Shown: positions 24,501 to 36,634, counted from the stretch's first letter. The stretch is 64,000 nt of DNA from Hyalella azteca (GCF_000764305.2 NW_025943639.1:266001-330000); one strand, 5' to 3'. Notes: a model not told the origin generated them from the letters alone. Translations and numbers: made by a program.

Positions 24501-27500
24501 TGGCTTCACCCACTTCCCTTCATGCTTGATATCGTTTGCAGCCACAATCAGCTCTTTATTGCAACGAGTATTGTTACCGACCATTTCTGTGCCGCGGGTA
24601 AGCCATGATTCAGCCTCCTGGATGGTCTTTGGCAGAGGTAAATGGGTTCCGAGACTCTCACACAAGTAGTTGCTGGTCACGTAGGGCACGTCTGGGAACC
24701 AGAAGTACACGGAATCCGTCTCTTCTTCACAGAAATGTCCAAGTGAAACATTTAACGACTCCGCGTTATGCAGGTCCCATCCAGCATTCCATGAAATATA
24801 GTTCCCCTGTTGATAAAAGGAAATGATGCGGTAATAAAATTGTTTACAAAATATATCTTCCTACGTCTTATGGACATATATAATCTTTTCATGCTTCAAT
24901 TATTTTCTCAATAGGTTAGTCACGAGTATAGACGATTTTAATTGTCCCCTTCTTCCATCTTTACTACACCGCTGCCAACAAAGAAAGAGTGAAGAAGCAG
25001 AGTTGCGAATATAGGTTTAAGGTTTCCTGTCAAGGAGAGCGTCTAGTGTCTAAACACGAAAGGTAACGATGACCATACAGAAAATAATACCCTTCAGATT
25101 TTGTGACCTACTCACGTCGCACGCTGATACAAATATGAAAAATCAATAAAGACTAGATCGTTCGTGCAGCGAAGCACCCACCTGCAAATCAGCCTTACAT
25201 GCCGCCATGCTCGCCACGTCCTCGTCCGTGAGAACCTTGTCCCACACGTTCACCTGTGCACCGACATACATAAATCAGGAACTCGAAAACAGTTTTCAAT
25301 GTATATAATAAATACTATTTTACTGTACAGGTAAAATATAAAATAATATAATCAAAATACAATGAAATGTAATATATTGTGACTCATAAACATGTTACCA
25401 AATTTAACAAGCGTATTGTCTCCTCTTTGTTCCATCAAATGTAAGACGATTGGTGGCATATTTCAAAGCAAGACTTTCTATAGAATCAAACCTAATTTTG
25501 AATTAGGTGACCAGTAATATGAATGAATTCTACAATTAATAGATGAATTTGACAAGTAATAGATGATATGAAACATTACCAGCATTTCTGGCGCTATATT
25601 CAGCATTTTTTCGAATATAGCATGTTTGAAAGCAGAATAAAAGATTTCTTCCAGATGATAGTTTCACGTCGACTAAAGAGATTTTCTGAAATAGATAATT
25701 TTGAAAAAAAAAGTTTCATCGGGTCCCTAATATTTATTTTTGGTAATGATGCAAATGCGAAGTTGTATGACTATGCTGGAATAGACAAAGATAGCGGTCT
25801 ACTACTTTGATGTATTTCCATCGTAGCCTGGAGATTAATTAAATCGATCATGCGAATTGGCTGCACGAACTCCAAAGAATTCAGTGCTTACATCGAAATT
25901 GATTCTCCCTGTACCCTACGTATTGATTATAGGCTACCTTTAATCATACTTTAAATCATACTTTAATCGCTGAATTGTTTTAAAAGTTCATGTACGATAA
26001 TAACAATATTGTGTCTGCATAGTGCAATATCAGAAAACATTTAACGTTGAAAAAACGTTGAAACAACGTTGATTTCATGTTGAAATGTTGATCAACCAAA
26101 ATTAAACGTTTTATCAACGTCGAGTTGTGACAAAGAGATATTTGGTCTCAATAGAGAATTATTTACAAGATATTTGTATATTTTTAATTACAGTCTACGT
26201 CTCAGGCTGCCTTGATACTGCGTGGGCCTTGTATCAATCGCATGAAATACAATCGATAATAAACTGTAAAACGTGATACAAATTTTAATGTTACATTATC
26301 ACCTCTGCTTCTTTTCACTCCTCTGCGATTCTTTGCAGCACATGCACATTGCAGAAATAAATTACAGACACTTATAATTTATAAAAGTTAGACAAAGTCT
26401 CCATGCATTACTGTGACCCACGATGCAGCACATACACATTACAGAAATAAATTACAGACATTTATCATTTATAAAAGTTACACAAAATCTCCATGCATTA
26501 CTGTGACCCGCGATGCAGCACATACAATAAAGAAATAAATTACAGACACTTATAATTTCTAAAAGTTATTCAAAGTCTCCATGTATTACTGAGACCTGCG
26601 ATGCAGCACATACACAATAAAGAAATAAATTACAGACACTTATCATTTATAAAAGTTATACCAAGCCTCCATGTATTGCTATGACCTGCGACAACTCCCC
26701 GCTGAAGCTCTCGGTCAGCTCGCCGCCCTGACCGATCATGGCGAAGTCACCGAACACGTCGCGGCCGATGTCGTAGCTCAGATGGCTCACCAGCTCCCCG
26801 TCCAGCCAGGTCGTGTAGCGCTTCAGACTCGAGTCGTAAGCAAAGCAGGCGTGGTACCATCTAAACAAAATTGTAGTTTATAGTAATATTTCAAGGTTTC
26901 AATAATAGTTTGAATTTTTTAAATAAATCATTGTTGTAATTTTAGTGTTTCTTTGCGAAAAAATTGATGGCGGGTGAGAGTTGTGTTACTAACTAGAACT
27001 AACTACTAACAGAAGACTCGAATTGCGTGGCACCATCTACAGTTTACTTAAATTTTTATGTCATAGTCATTTTTTATAATGTTTTATTGCGGTAAAATTT
27101 ATGGTAGGAGAAAATTGTGGTGTTAACTAGCAAAACTACTATTAAAGAGTTATTTGGGCTTGAATTAATAACTATCATTTCACGCTAAAATTAAAAATAT
27201 GAAATTGTTCAATCCACACGATCAGTAAAAAATAACATATATTGAATAATTTTTGCTTTCCTACATCTATACACTTTCAATACTTATTCAATAATAAATC
27301 GAAATATAGCAACATAAATAACATGGAAATTTCTGAAAGGATTTTGAGCCTATGAATACTCATTAAGGTGTGATTCATTCAGGTTAATCAAAATTGGTGC
27401 GAATGAGTAGCGATCTATCGTCAGTAGATGAATAGATTCTTCATTATTGTCAATAGAGCAATAAATTTTCTTTGCATTGGATGATCAGTAAAAATATATA

Positions 27501-30500
27501 ATCGGATAATCAAAAGTAATGTGTGCTCCTACTTTGCCTAATTTTATTATTTGTGCATCGAATTGAACCTATAGTAATGCGCATGAATTAGCCACTTCAA
27601 CCAGACATGAACAATCAGCTTTCACGGATACAAAACATAGACAAAATACATCCGGGTATCGAGAGCAGTATAGTGATGTTAGAATTTCTCAGATACTTAT
27701 ATCTTTTTATGGGGCGTATGAATTCCAATCGACTGCATGGCAATCACTCGGTAATTTCCTCAGAGTGGTTACTGTGTTCTGTTTGTATTTAGGTTGCCAC
27801 GGACTCTGAGTATATTAGATTCTCCCTTACTGTGTTCTAGTTGTTACTAGGTTGCCACGGACTCTGAGTATATTAGATTCTCCCTTACTGTGTTCTAGTT
27901 GTTACTAGGTTGCCACGGACTCTGAGTATATTAGATTCTCCCTTACTGTGTTCTAGTTGTTACTAGGTTGCCACGGACTCTGAGTATATTAGATTCTCCC
28001 TTACTGTGTTCTAGTTGTTACTAGGTTGCCACGGACTCTGAGTATATTAGATTCTCCCTTACTGTGTTCTAGTTGTTACTAGGTTGCCACGGACTCTGAG
28101 TATATTAGATTCTCCCTTACTGTGTTCTAGTTGTTACTAGGTTGCCACGGACTCTGAGTATATTAGATTCTCCCTTACTGTGTTCTAGTTGTTACTAGGT
28201 TGCCACGGACTCTGAGTATATTAGATTCTCCCTTACTGTGTTCTAGTNTGAGTACATTAGATTCTGTCTTCAAAGAATAATTGGCAAGTCTCGCGTAGCT
28301 TCTGCAAAGCGGCGGCTGACACTGACTGACAAATTGCAAGTCAAATTGCAATTCAAACTCCTACTGCTTGAAACTGAGCTATCGCCTTTGAAGGGGATGT
28401 TAATCACTTGTTGCTACTGACTAAGGTAATGAATCTGAAAATTTCATGAGCTAGCTTCATAGGAAAGACCGGTAATTGGCAGCAATTAGAAAGCAATTTT
28501 CTCTGCGTTACATAAATACACGCTTTCGACATCTGAGAAAACTCTTAGGATGACTGCACCCATCAATAAACATTACATGCGCATTCATCTATGTCACGGC
28601 AATTATTCCTCTTTATTTATACTGAGCATCCTTCAGGCTTCAAGGCGCTTCATTCGCTAAAGTTCGTACATTTCTTACCTCTAATTAAACAAATTAAGGT
28701 AAGTAGTAGATTCATTACACGCCAGCTTTCTAGTGCACCGGGGCAGTCGCGTCATCCAATATTAATCTCTCACGTTGATTTCTTTTCCATAAGACCATAT
28801 GGATAGTATGTGAACGTTTTCTTTCTATTTTAGACCAGAAATAACTCGGATTTTACATGGTTATTTAATTTTGTCATGTCTGATTTTTCACAATGAATTT
28901 TTTTAATTATACAGAAATTTTCTCGGCAAATTTCACGGATTATTTCACTCCGATCGTTTCCATAATTGTGTCAGGGAAAAATGAAATATTCTATTACCAT
29001 ATTTGCCTATTTTGGTCCTTATATAGTTCGCTGAAACATGTGATAACTCTTATTAACTTCTTGCCTAACTTATCTTAACTTAACATGAATTATTATAGGT
29101 AGGGACCAGAACTGCTTTTTCGAAAGCTATACCGATGAATGTTCTCCGATTAACTCAAATTAATTTAATAATAGTGAATTCATTGCTGATCCCAGGCTTT
29201 ATATTGGGAATATGCTATATTTATCTAAACATTTCTCTCCCCGCCGCGAAATGAAAGTCTCGTATGGATCATCGTCGCCTGTTTCATATAGCTAAGTCAC
29301 TAAAAATGCGATTATTTCCGAAAAAAATAATAAAACATCGAAAACAGCTAACCTATAATAGACCGAATAAAGCTGGGTGGAAGCCTGAACTTTCAAGGAG
29401 TGTTTTTAAACATTTTCGCTAAGTTTCATTTCTATTTAATATTCAAGCGTAATTATGTAAGTGTGAGCTCACGTGACGCATAAATGTGATCATAATCCAA
29501 AGGTTTGTTTGGCTCACCTCAGAGTCTGAAGTTTGGCTCACCTCAGAGTCTGAAGTTTGGCTCACCTCAGAGTCTGAAGTTTGGCTGACCTCAGGGTCTG
29601 AAGTTTGGCTCACCTCAGAGTCTGAAGTTTGGCTCACCTCAGAGTCTGAAGTTTGGCTCACCTCAGGGTCTGAAGTTTATTTTTCAGCAACATGAAGTTC
29701 CAGCGCGCAGCGAACGCCGGTCTCAGCTTTTCAAGCCAGATTTCTGGAAAGATCCGACAAAAATTTTAAGGTTTTAATTTTACTTTTCGCTAAAATTCAA
29801 GAATCAGTACAAATTTTGTAATTCTTCACATAAGGTGCAGCTACGTTTCACACCAAATTTGAATCAGAGGTAATTGAGTAACCGATGCATAATACAATTT
29901 AGAATATTTTATAAACATTGGCAAGTTCAAGCGCTTGAAAAAGCTTGAAATAGTAAAACAAATTCAAATATGAATAAAACCTATTACTTCCGGCTTTATT
30001 CTTTCATCTATTAAATAGACATAAATTCCAGTTGGTTCAATTCCAGTGACTTCCAGTGACGATCAAATGTATTAAATATATCAGCCATTCCTATTTTAAA
30101 AAATAGCAATAAAATCACTCCATACAACTACTTAACCAAACCTCCTTTGATCTGATAAAAGTTGGCAGTAGCGTTATCCCTGAGGTTGAAGAACGTATCT
30201 CTGCCGTGCAGGAAGAAAATCTTGAATCGACCGCAGAGCGTCAACGATGACATCTTCCTGGTGGCCGATAGCTTAGGCTTATACAAGCCCACGCTGGACA
30301 ACGTCGCCAGGCCGTCGGGCTGGAAGCGAACGACCTCCACGCTCGCAGCACCTGCAGCAGGCGGCCTCTGGTTTGTTTATATTGTTAATGTTGTCAGCAT
30401 AACAGACAGCCCAGCTGCTGTCAGCATAACAGACAGCCCAGCTGCTGTCAGCATAACAGACAGCAACAGCTGCTGTCAGCATAACAGACAGCCCAGCTGC

Positions 30501-32646
30501 TGTCAGCATAACAGACAGCCCAGCTGCTGTCAGCATGACAGATAGTCATATACTGCATGCTATCAGCATGAGAGAGTCATGCTGCTGTCAGCATGAAAAA
30601 CAGCTTATACTGCTGTCAGCATGACAGGCAGTCGTACTGATGTCAGCATGACAGGCAGCCGTGCTGATATCAGCGTAATAGACCAAAACCCCGTTGTAAT
30701 GGTATTGTATGGAACCATTACTAATTAGGTAATGCTTTTATTCCAAAAGCTCATTGTAATGGTATGTTAAGGGCCATTGCTAATTAAGTATTGGTTCCAT
30801 ACCAAAACCTCGTTGTTCAGTTACGATATTCAGCCCATGGGCCCGCTAAGCTTAACGTCTACTTACTAAGTAATTCTACACTGTTAGAAAAAACGGTGAA
30901 AAAACGGTCCCACCGGCGTTCTAGTGGCCGGTCGCCCCGTGAAAATAAACGGTTTCTCCGTTTTTATCAGATGTTTTACGGTTTTCTAGTGTAAAATTAG
31001 AATAAAAACGGCGACGCGATGTTTCTTTTCACGTTCCGACCGGCCACTGAAACGCCGGTAATACCGTTAACGGTAATTTTTCTAACAGTGTAGAAGAAGT
31101 CTGCTCATTTATTTACGCGAAATGCCCGTTTCAATCGCGAGTTCCTCGGCTCGTGCACTTTCACTTCAGTTTATTCTTTGCGCAGATCAAAAGCTGAATA
31201 CTTGATGTCTCTCTGTGGGTGCAATGACATTTTTGCCAAATTCTCTACTGAATCTGTGAGTATTAATCATAACCGTTAATAAATGAAGTGTTTATGAGAT
31301 TAAATAACTTAAATTACGTAACATCATCGCCACAATACAAAATGTACCTTATTTTGAGCGATTTATAAAATGATGTAGAAAATGCAGTTATTTGCTTGTG
31401 GCAGCGTAACTTTTAGCATAACTTTTTCAATGGCAAGCCAAACAAACAGTTATTCTCCGTTGTTCCACCCAGCAAGCTTTTAGATCTGGCAAGTGATTGA
31501 ATTTGCTAATCACAAAAAAATCATATATCAATTGTCTACGCAAAATCTAGCGCTCAGTTAGCCTTTGTGCAAGCGTTCGTGAACCACTGTTATGTTTGAA
31601 AAATTAACAACAGACAACATGAACAAAGCTACGGATGGCGGCGAGAAAATCGATAGCATAGCAGCGCTTGCTAACCCTAGCGCTCATATGTTCCTTGATG
31701 TAGAATAGATACTCACATTAAATTCGAATTTGAATTTTAAATTCAAATTTGAATTTAAGTCGTTCGATAATTACACAAACTCTGTAAAATTATTGCGTAA
31801 AATTATTCAAATAGTGACACCCTTCCTGCACGTAGGTAGTAGGGACACGAAATTTAGGCTGAGCCAAAATGAGTAAGAATAACACACACGAGAGCATGAA
31901 GTGCATTACTATTCACACAAATCTTACACATTCCTGTGAGTGCTGAGGTATGTGTTCTATTCCTCAGAGTATTGGACCTTTTCAAGTCAAGTGCAGCTGA
32001 TCGACCCGTAACTGCCTAGGAATATATCCGAAAAATTACCTTGCGCAATCTGCATGTATTCAAATATAATTTTTTATGTCGAGCATGATTTATTAATTAG
32101 CAACGTAATTCCGCTAACTTTTCGTATGACGTGTTTGTCAGTAATTGGCTGCAGAGCAGATCTAGTGCTGCATATCTATTGATAACGCAGATTGTTTTAT
32201 AAAAATGCGATAAATAATATTAACAATCTTAATATATAATATGAAAATATATTCATAAATATTATAAATTCCTAATAAAATTTGAATTGGAGCTGGACAG
32301 CATCAAAAATTGTAATTATGTGTTTCTAAATTTTGTTTAACTAGATATGAATACCTCCTCAATGGACGCCATTTGAACCATTTGAAAGTGGACCCACGTT
32401 CCCCCAAAATGTAACTCATAAGTTACTTGAAACTATTAGCATGATATTTACTGATATAAATCCGACTGAAAACGTTCAAGACACGAATCACTACTATTCA
32501 ATAATTTAATTAATATAGTCAATTAATAGTATGCTTCATAAATTATATTATCAGACTTAGAAGATAATTTTTGAGAAGAATCGAGAGCTTTTATACAGAC
32601 CCGCCAAAAGCAACAGCACCGCTGCTGCGGCCCAAGCCGGCGTCAT
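21598..32646 (-). CDS. Chimeric pentraxin / C-type lectin / LDLa / Cys-loop ligand-gated ion channel
   Basis: Ten exons in transcription order: 32646-32601, 30351-30142, 29743-29662, 26860-26686, 25253-25182, 24806-23429, 23194-22980, 22723-22626, 22389-22296 and 21906-21598. They sum to 2679 nt (892 aa) with every phase matching. Approximate residues: signal peptide 1-18; pentraxin/LamG 20-215 (WYHACFAYD, FSGELSQVNVW); C-type lectin 221-347 with an EPN sugar-specificity motif near 314; cysteine-bounded spacer 359-431; LDLa 445-479 with six cysteines and a DRSDE calcium site; Ser/Thr/Asn-rich linker; channel extracellular domain 554-740 with a canonical 13-residue Cys-loop (C677 to C691, YPFD inside); M1 741-760; M2 773-790; M3 about 804-825; a short M3-M4 loop of about 42 aa; M4 ending at the C-terminus. 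It should be a plasma-membrane pentamer subunit. Ligand and ion selectivity are unknown. The weakest point is the exon 2 donor (GGAG|GTTTGG). Confidence 0.88.
26041..26120. repeat. AACGTTGA-rich fragment in intron 4 of the channel gene
   Basis: Repeats AACGTTGAAACAACGTTGAT and CAACCAAAATTAAACG, in the orientation opposite to the array at 17.9-18.5 kb. This suggests an interspersed element family. Confidence 0.55.
26330..26690. repeat. Tandem array of about 90 bp that begins at the exon 4 donor
   Basis: Four units carry AAATAAATTACAGACA, CTTAT, ATAAAAGTTA, CTCCATG and GTGAC or GAGAC followed by CTGCGA or a variant. The last unit runs into the 3' end of exon 4 of the channel gene. On the minus strand each unit presents a donor-like site (CGCAG|GTC or CGNGG|GTC) at 26686, 26596, 26508 and 26418. 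Only the first has the exon in frame. Confidence 0.8.
26820..27160 (-). repeat. Local duplication including the start of exon 4 of the channel gene
   Basis: The block around the exon 4 acceptor (minus strand TTTAG|ATGGTACCACGC) is repeated in diverged form at 27003-27060 (CTGTAG|ATGGTGCCACGC). Flanking intron sequence resembles GGTGAGAGTTGTGTTACTAA and its counterpart GGAGAAAATTGTGGTGTTAA. The copied exon part is too short to be used productively. Confidence 0.5.
27792..28255 (+). repeat. 58-bp minisatellite in intron 3 of the channel gene
   Basis: Eight near-identical 58-bp units beginning GGTTGCCACGGACTCTGAGT. The last is cut short at an ambiguous base (n at 28248), which suggests that the assembly collapsed or joined the array there. 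Confidence 0.95.
29505..29682. repeat. 24-bp minisatellite made of seven copies of the exon 3 donor
   Basis: Seven units of 24 bp. On the minus strand each reads AAACTTCAGACYCTGAG|GTGAGCC; one unit has GTCAGCC instead. The unit first met by transcription forms the true 3' end of exon 3 of the channel gene (29662). The other six lie in intron 3. Confidence 0.9.
30391..30680. repeat. 27-bp minisatellite in intron 1 of the channel gene
   Basis: Five close copies of CAGCATAACAGACAGCCCAG plus CTGCTGT, followed by diverged units (CAGCATGACAGGCAG types) to about 30680. CTGTCAGC and GACAGC arms can pair, so each unit may form a small hairpin. Confidence 0.85.
30879..31090. mobile_element. 212-bp MITE with TA target duplication
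   Basis: The ends are CACTGTTAGAAAAA and TTTTTCTAACAGTG, flanked by TA on both sides. The interior is largely self-complementary (ACGGT, CACCGGCGTT, GGCCGGTCG and their counterparts). TA duplication plus a CACTG-like terminus fits a Tc1/mariner-related MITE, but this is inference. It sits in intron 1 of the channel gene. Confidence 0.8.
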
Positions 32647-35600
32647 TGTGAGTAGCGTTTAACTCACATCCAGATAGATATTATTACTCAATGAACAATA
32701 CTCAACACCGACCACAATTCTGGGTTCTACTCGTTTTAATATTGAAGAAATAGCGTTTAGGTTTGCAATCAAGTAATCCAAGTCTTCAAACGAACTGCAC
32801 GTCGTCAGCAATTAACTGTACGTAATCTGCAATGAAATGTGTGTAATCTGCAATAAATTGTGCATATTCTAGAAGGAATTTTATATAATATCTAAAAAAT
32901 TTATTGTATCTAGTATTTACACTTTTCTGCTTGGATGTAAAAAATAAAATCTAGAATAAAAGAAATGTCTTGTACTCGTATTACGTCTTAACTTGAAGAT
33001 ACTTCTCCGTTTATTATACAAGAAAAGTCTAATGCCAATTAAGAATTTTCATTTTCATGTTTTATAAAAGTTTAATATAAATTGAGAATTTTTATTTTCA
33101 CTTCTTTTGCGTAATTTATTTATAACGAGAAAGATCTCACTATTACCATATTCAAGTTTGAGACTTGATCACATTCATTTAGAGAGACTTGTTGAATTAT
33201 TGAATGCTGATCTGCATGAACGTTCTATTAAAATTCATGTATATAATGTTTTTTTAATCATGAAAGTTATTTTCGAATTTTCTTTATGAGTTGATGTATA
33301 GGTACGAGATTGCACTTATGATATTATGGATTCAATGATAAACATATGAATTTAATAGAAAATAGTCTAATGCCTGCAATGTGTTCTTCATGATACAAAT
33401 TATTGTATAATATAGCAAAAAGATTTCTCTCTATTTAACTACTCGGTAAAGCAGTTGATAATAAACATTAAGTATGTGGCTGAGTCGAAAGGAGTACCCA
33501 ATTGTATATGATATCGAGGGGCTTGTGAAGCGCGGCGTGCAGTCGCCGTAGAGTTACACACAACAGTGCTCCTGAACCCCAGTTGCTGGGCTTATATATA
33601 CTGCCCTGTTATTTGCTTTTGCTCATGTCATGTCGTAGCATTCAAAATTCACTTCAACTCTTCGACAAGAGCAGCAGGCAAGAAATAATCATGACAATCA
33701 AAAAATTGCTCTCAAACTTTAATTTTTGATCATCGTGCGATGATCGGCTCTTGTATTTCAGGGATCGTTTACGTGAATATAATAGAGATGAAAAATCGCT
33801 TTATCAAGTAAGAAAAATATGGAAGTTTAATGATTATGAAGTTTTTTTCAAAATTTATTACATATTTTTAGATTTATTTCTATGGCAAGTGAAATGTATC
33901 AATAATATGCAATAAAATCGATTGATACATATAAGAAATCGTCCAAACTTCAATTAAAAAGTTCACAAATAGAAGCTCGATAAGCATTTAACGCATTTAC
34001 AACTAACAGTGGAGATACAACCGTTGAATAATATACCTGAGTTATAAATTATTGAACGATCTTATTGTATCACCAATTGTAAACCCTCTCGTGACTATTC
34101 TCCACTCACATTCTAATGTATCAAGTACGCTACATTTTCGCCAGGACGTTCCATAACTGCACAGTGTACTCGTTCTATCATTTTATTAGTAATTATTGTG
34201 AATAAATGCAAACTTGCACTTGGACAGGATATGGGTAAAAATAAAACGCGTTTGTGCACGAACTTTATTCAATTTCCCACACAATTCATTAAATTAATTT
34301 TAAAAACATAGCACTGTATGAACTTAAGGCATAAACTTCCTGAGCAGTGAAAAGGCTCGATAAAATAAATAAATATTTTATTCTTACTCAACTTCAAATT
34401 TCCACCATTGAAACACTTTAACACATAAAATCTTTCTTACTAATATTATTGCAATACAATGTAATGATTTTTTGATAACCGATAAAATATATTTTATTTC
34501 TGGGTAAACGTAACCATAAATTTGATCAAACAGATATTTTGATTTCGATGCTGAAGGTCGACATCCAAAAATACAGAAAAACCAAACCCGCATTTAATCA
34601 AAATTCAATTCCAAATCCACACGCACGAAATTTTGCTTGGTGATTATGTACAAATTTTATACAAATTTGACGGTGCAATATCGGCAATGTAAAGAAAATT
34701 TTCGTTGAAAGTATTTCACATTAGTACTGGCTGTTTGCACCCAAAGTAACAATAAACTAATTTCAGTGCCCAAATAAGTTGATTGTTTACAAAAAAAGTA
34801 TTGGAGTTTCTCTGCGCGGCAATAAATATAGATTCGAGACAAATTTATTAGAAACTCAACTAAAGAAAAAGTACATTCAACATGTGAATGTAAAAATTTG
34901 TGCATTATTTAATGAAGTTAAGTATTTAATAAACCTACAATTCTCTAACACATTTCTTCCTACTTCTAAGAAGTACGTCGGCCGTATTTGCTCCCTGCCA
35001 AGTACATGGGTTGTGAGAAAAACTTGAAGATTTTGTCATATTTGATTCATTTACGGCAATCAGCGTCAGTATAGTTCGATCTTTTAACCTGTTATTCTTT
35101 CATCTAGAAATATTTGGCATCGTCCAACAAAAAATGCAAGGTTTGCAAACCGAAAAACTAGGTCGATCAAGTAATTTTGTCAATGTTGTTTTGTAAGTCT
35201 TCAACAAGGAGCTGTGTGACATTGTTCTGCATTAAGAACGCACTCTTACAAGAAGAAACTAAACGTCTATTGAGCAGAAGAAGAAACGAAACGTCTATTG
35301 AACAATTCGTTTGCTAAAAACCAGCACACGTCAGCAGAAATAATAATGTCGGTCATATTTATCAATACTTCACTGTCATGTATCCTCAAATCATGTCAAG
35401 ATGAACTAACTTCAATGTAAAATCAATGCACTTACCATAGACATACAAGACTGCGTAGTGTATATCTTACCCGAATAAATGTTTTAGTTTGATTCAACAA
35501 AAAATAGTCAATATATTTAATGGACAAACTTAATACTAACATTCCGTGCGTACAGAAATTCAAAAAGGAATAATTTAATTCTAGATTAAAGCGCCTTACT

Positions 35601-36520
35601 TGTTTGTTCTTCTAGATTTGCTTTAAGAATGAAACCTAAAAGAAGTAATTTGCTTTAAAAAGTTCTATTCACCCTATAATTACCTATCGCTTTATTTAAA
35701 CTGAGGCACATAGCTTGAATTTTTTCCAAAAAATTGTTTATCTACGAAGCAATTGAATGCAAACTTGCATTCAATTAGAATTTTCTCGGATAAATTTAAA
35801 CATAAACTTGAACATTATATTTTAAGAAAGGTGCATAATTACCGTCTACTTATTGCAAGTTATTTTACATTTTTAAGACAAGATTTTTTGACAATTTTAT
35901 TTTACTTCATCTTTTGCGGGTAAAAACGTATGCAATAGAAAAGATAAGTCGCACATCACAGTTCAGTCATGGTATAAATGATGAAATAGATTAAACAAAC
36001 TGAATCTTTTGTGTTCTGTTCTGTTGTAAGATTAATGACCCAAATGTTACATTTTTTTGCTGGAGAGGTTTGTGTCGTCTTGAAATATTCCACCATATAA
36101 GTAACAATCTTTACACTAAACACAACCTTTCTTACTGCGGTGACGTGGTGGCCGCAAAACAACGGGTCGACATCGCGGTGGTTTTTTGCGACGTTCCATT
36201 CCTGACGATTACGACTTGAACATTTTTATGAAATCAGCAAGAAACCAACCATTTTATGGTTAAGCATAGTCGTAGACTAGGTGGAAGTAATTCGTGAGCG
36301 CACTGAGAGCTTTAAACTACGCATGTTTATATTATATTATTACGCGTAGAATTACGAGTGAGAGATTAAGGGTAAGAATAAGCGAGTTGGTGTTTCGAAC
36401 TGTTGTAGCGGTATATAGAATGGGTGGACGCGATGGGTGTACATAAAACAAATTCCTAACCCGCATGAAGGTAGTAATGGAAAAAATATAATTCAGAACT
36501 CACTGCAGTGAGTGACAGAG
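32647..36520. other. Gene-poor AT-rich stretch upstream of the channel gene
   Basis: Besides the TATA candidate, no exon, RNA or repeat family was recognised. Short open frames (33107-33289, 34384-35027, 35956-36162) have AT-driven composition. Confidence 0.4.
33591..33600 (-). promoter_or_regulatory. Candidate TATA box for the channel gene
   Basis: On the minus strand TATATATAAG is followed about 26-28 bp later by GGTTCAGGAGC, a weak initiator-like sequence, and then by a GC-richer stretch unlike the surrounding DNA. It lies about 950 bp upstream of the channel's start codon. The link is positional only; a 5' UTR intron is possible but not identified. Confidence 0.25.
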
Positions 36521-36634
36521 AGCGCATTTTCTCGTCGACTAAAACGTGAAGTCACGGACAGACAGACGGACGGACAGACAGACGGACATAGCGAGCACAA
36601 TAGTGCATTTTTTCCATAAATGAGAAAATGCGCT
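36521..36634. mobile_element. Small MITE, copy 1 (ends AGCGCATTTTCTC)
   Basis: Terminal repeats AGCGCATTTTCTC and GAGAAAATGCGCT enclose a GACGGACAGACAGACGGACA-type run and GTGCATTTTTTCC. The same element lies in opposite orientation at 50979-51084. Confidence 0.8.

Noticed and set aside
27792..28255. Possible CRISPR-like array because of regular spacing
   Set aside because: The units are contiguous 58-bp tandem repeats without unique spacers, inside an intron of an animal gene.
29443..29661. Minus-strand frame with SQTSDSEV repeats resembling a phospho-acidic protein
   Set aside because: It is the wrong frame of the 24-bp donor array. The exon 3 frame, supported by phases on both sides, stops at the first repeat.
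30137..30141. Alternative donor for exon 2 of the channel gene (TTTG|GTTAAG at 30137)
   Set aside because: It has better donor consensus, but it leaves phase 0 and would put exon 3 into a frame with an early stop. The GGAG|GTTTGG donor at 30142 restores a continuous pentraxin.
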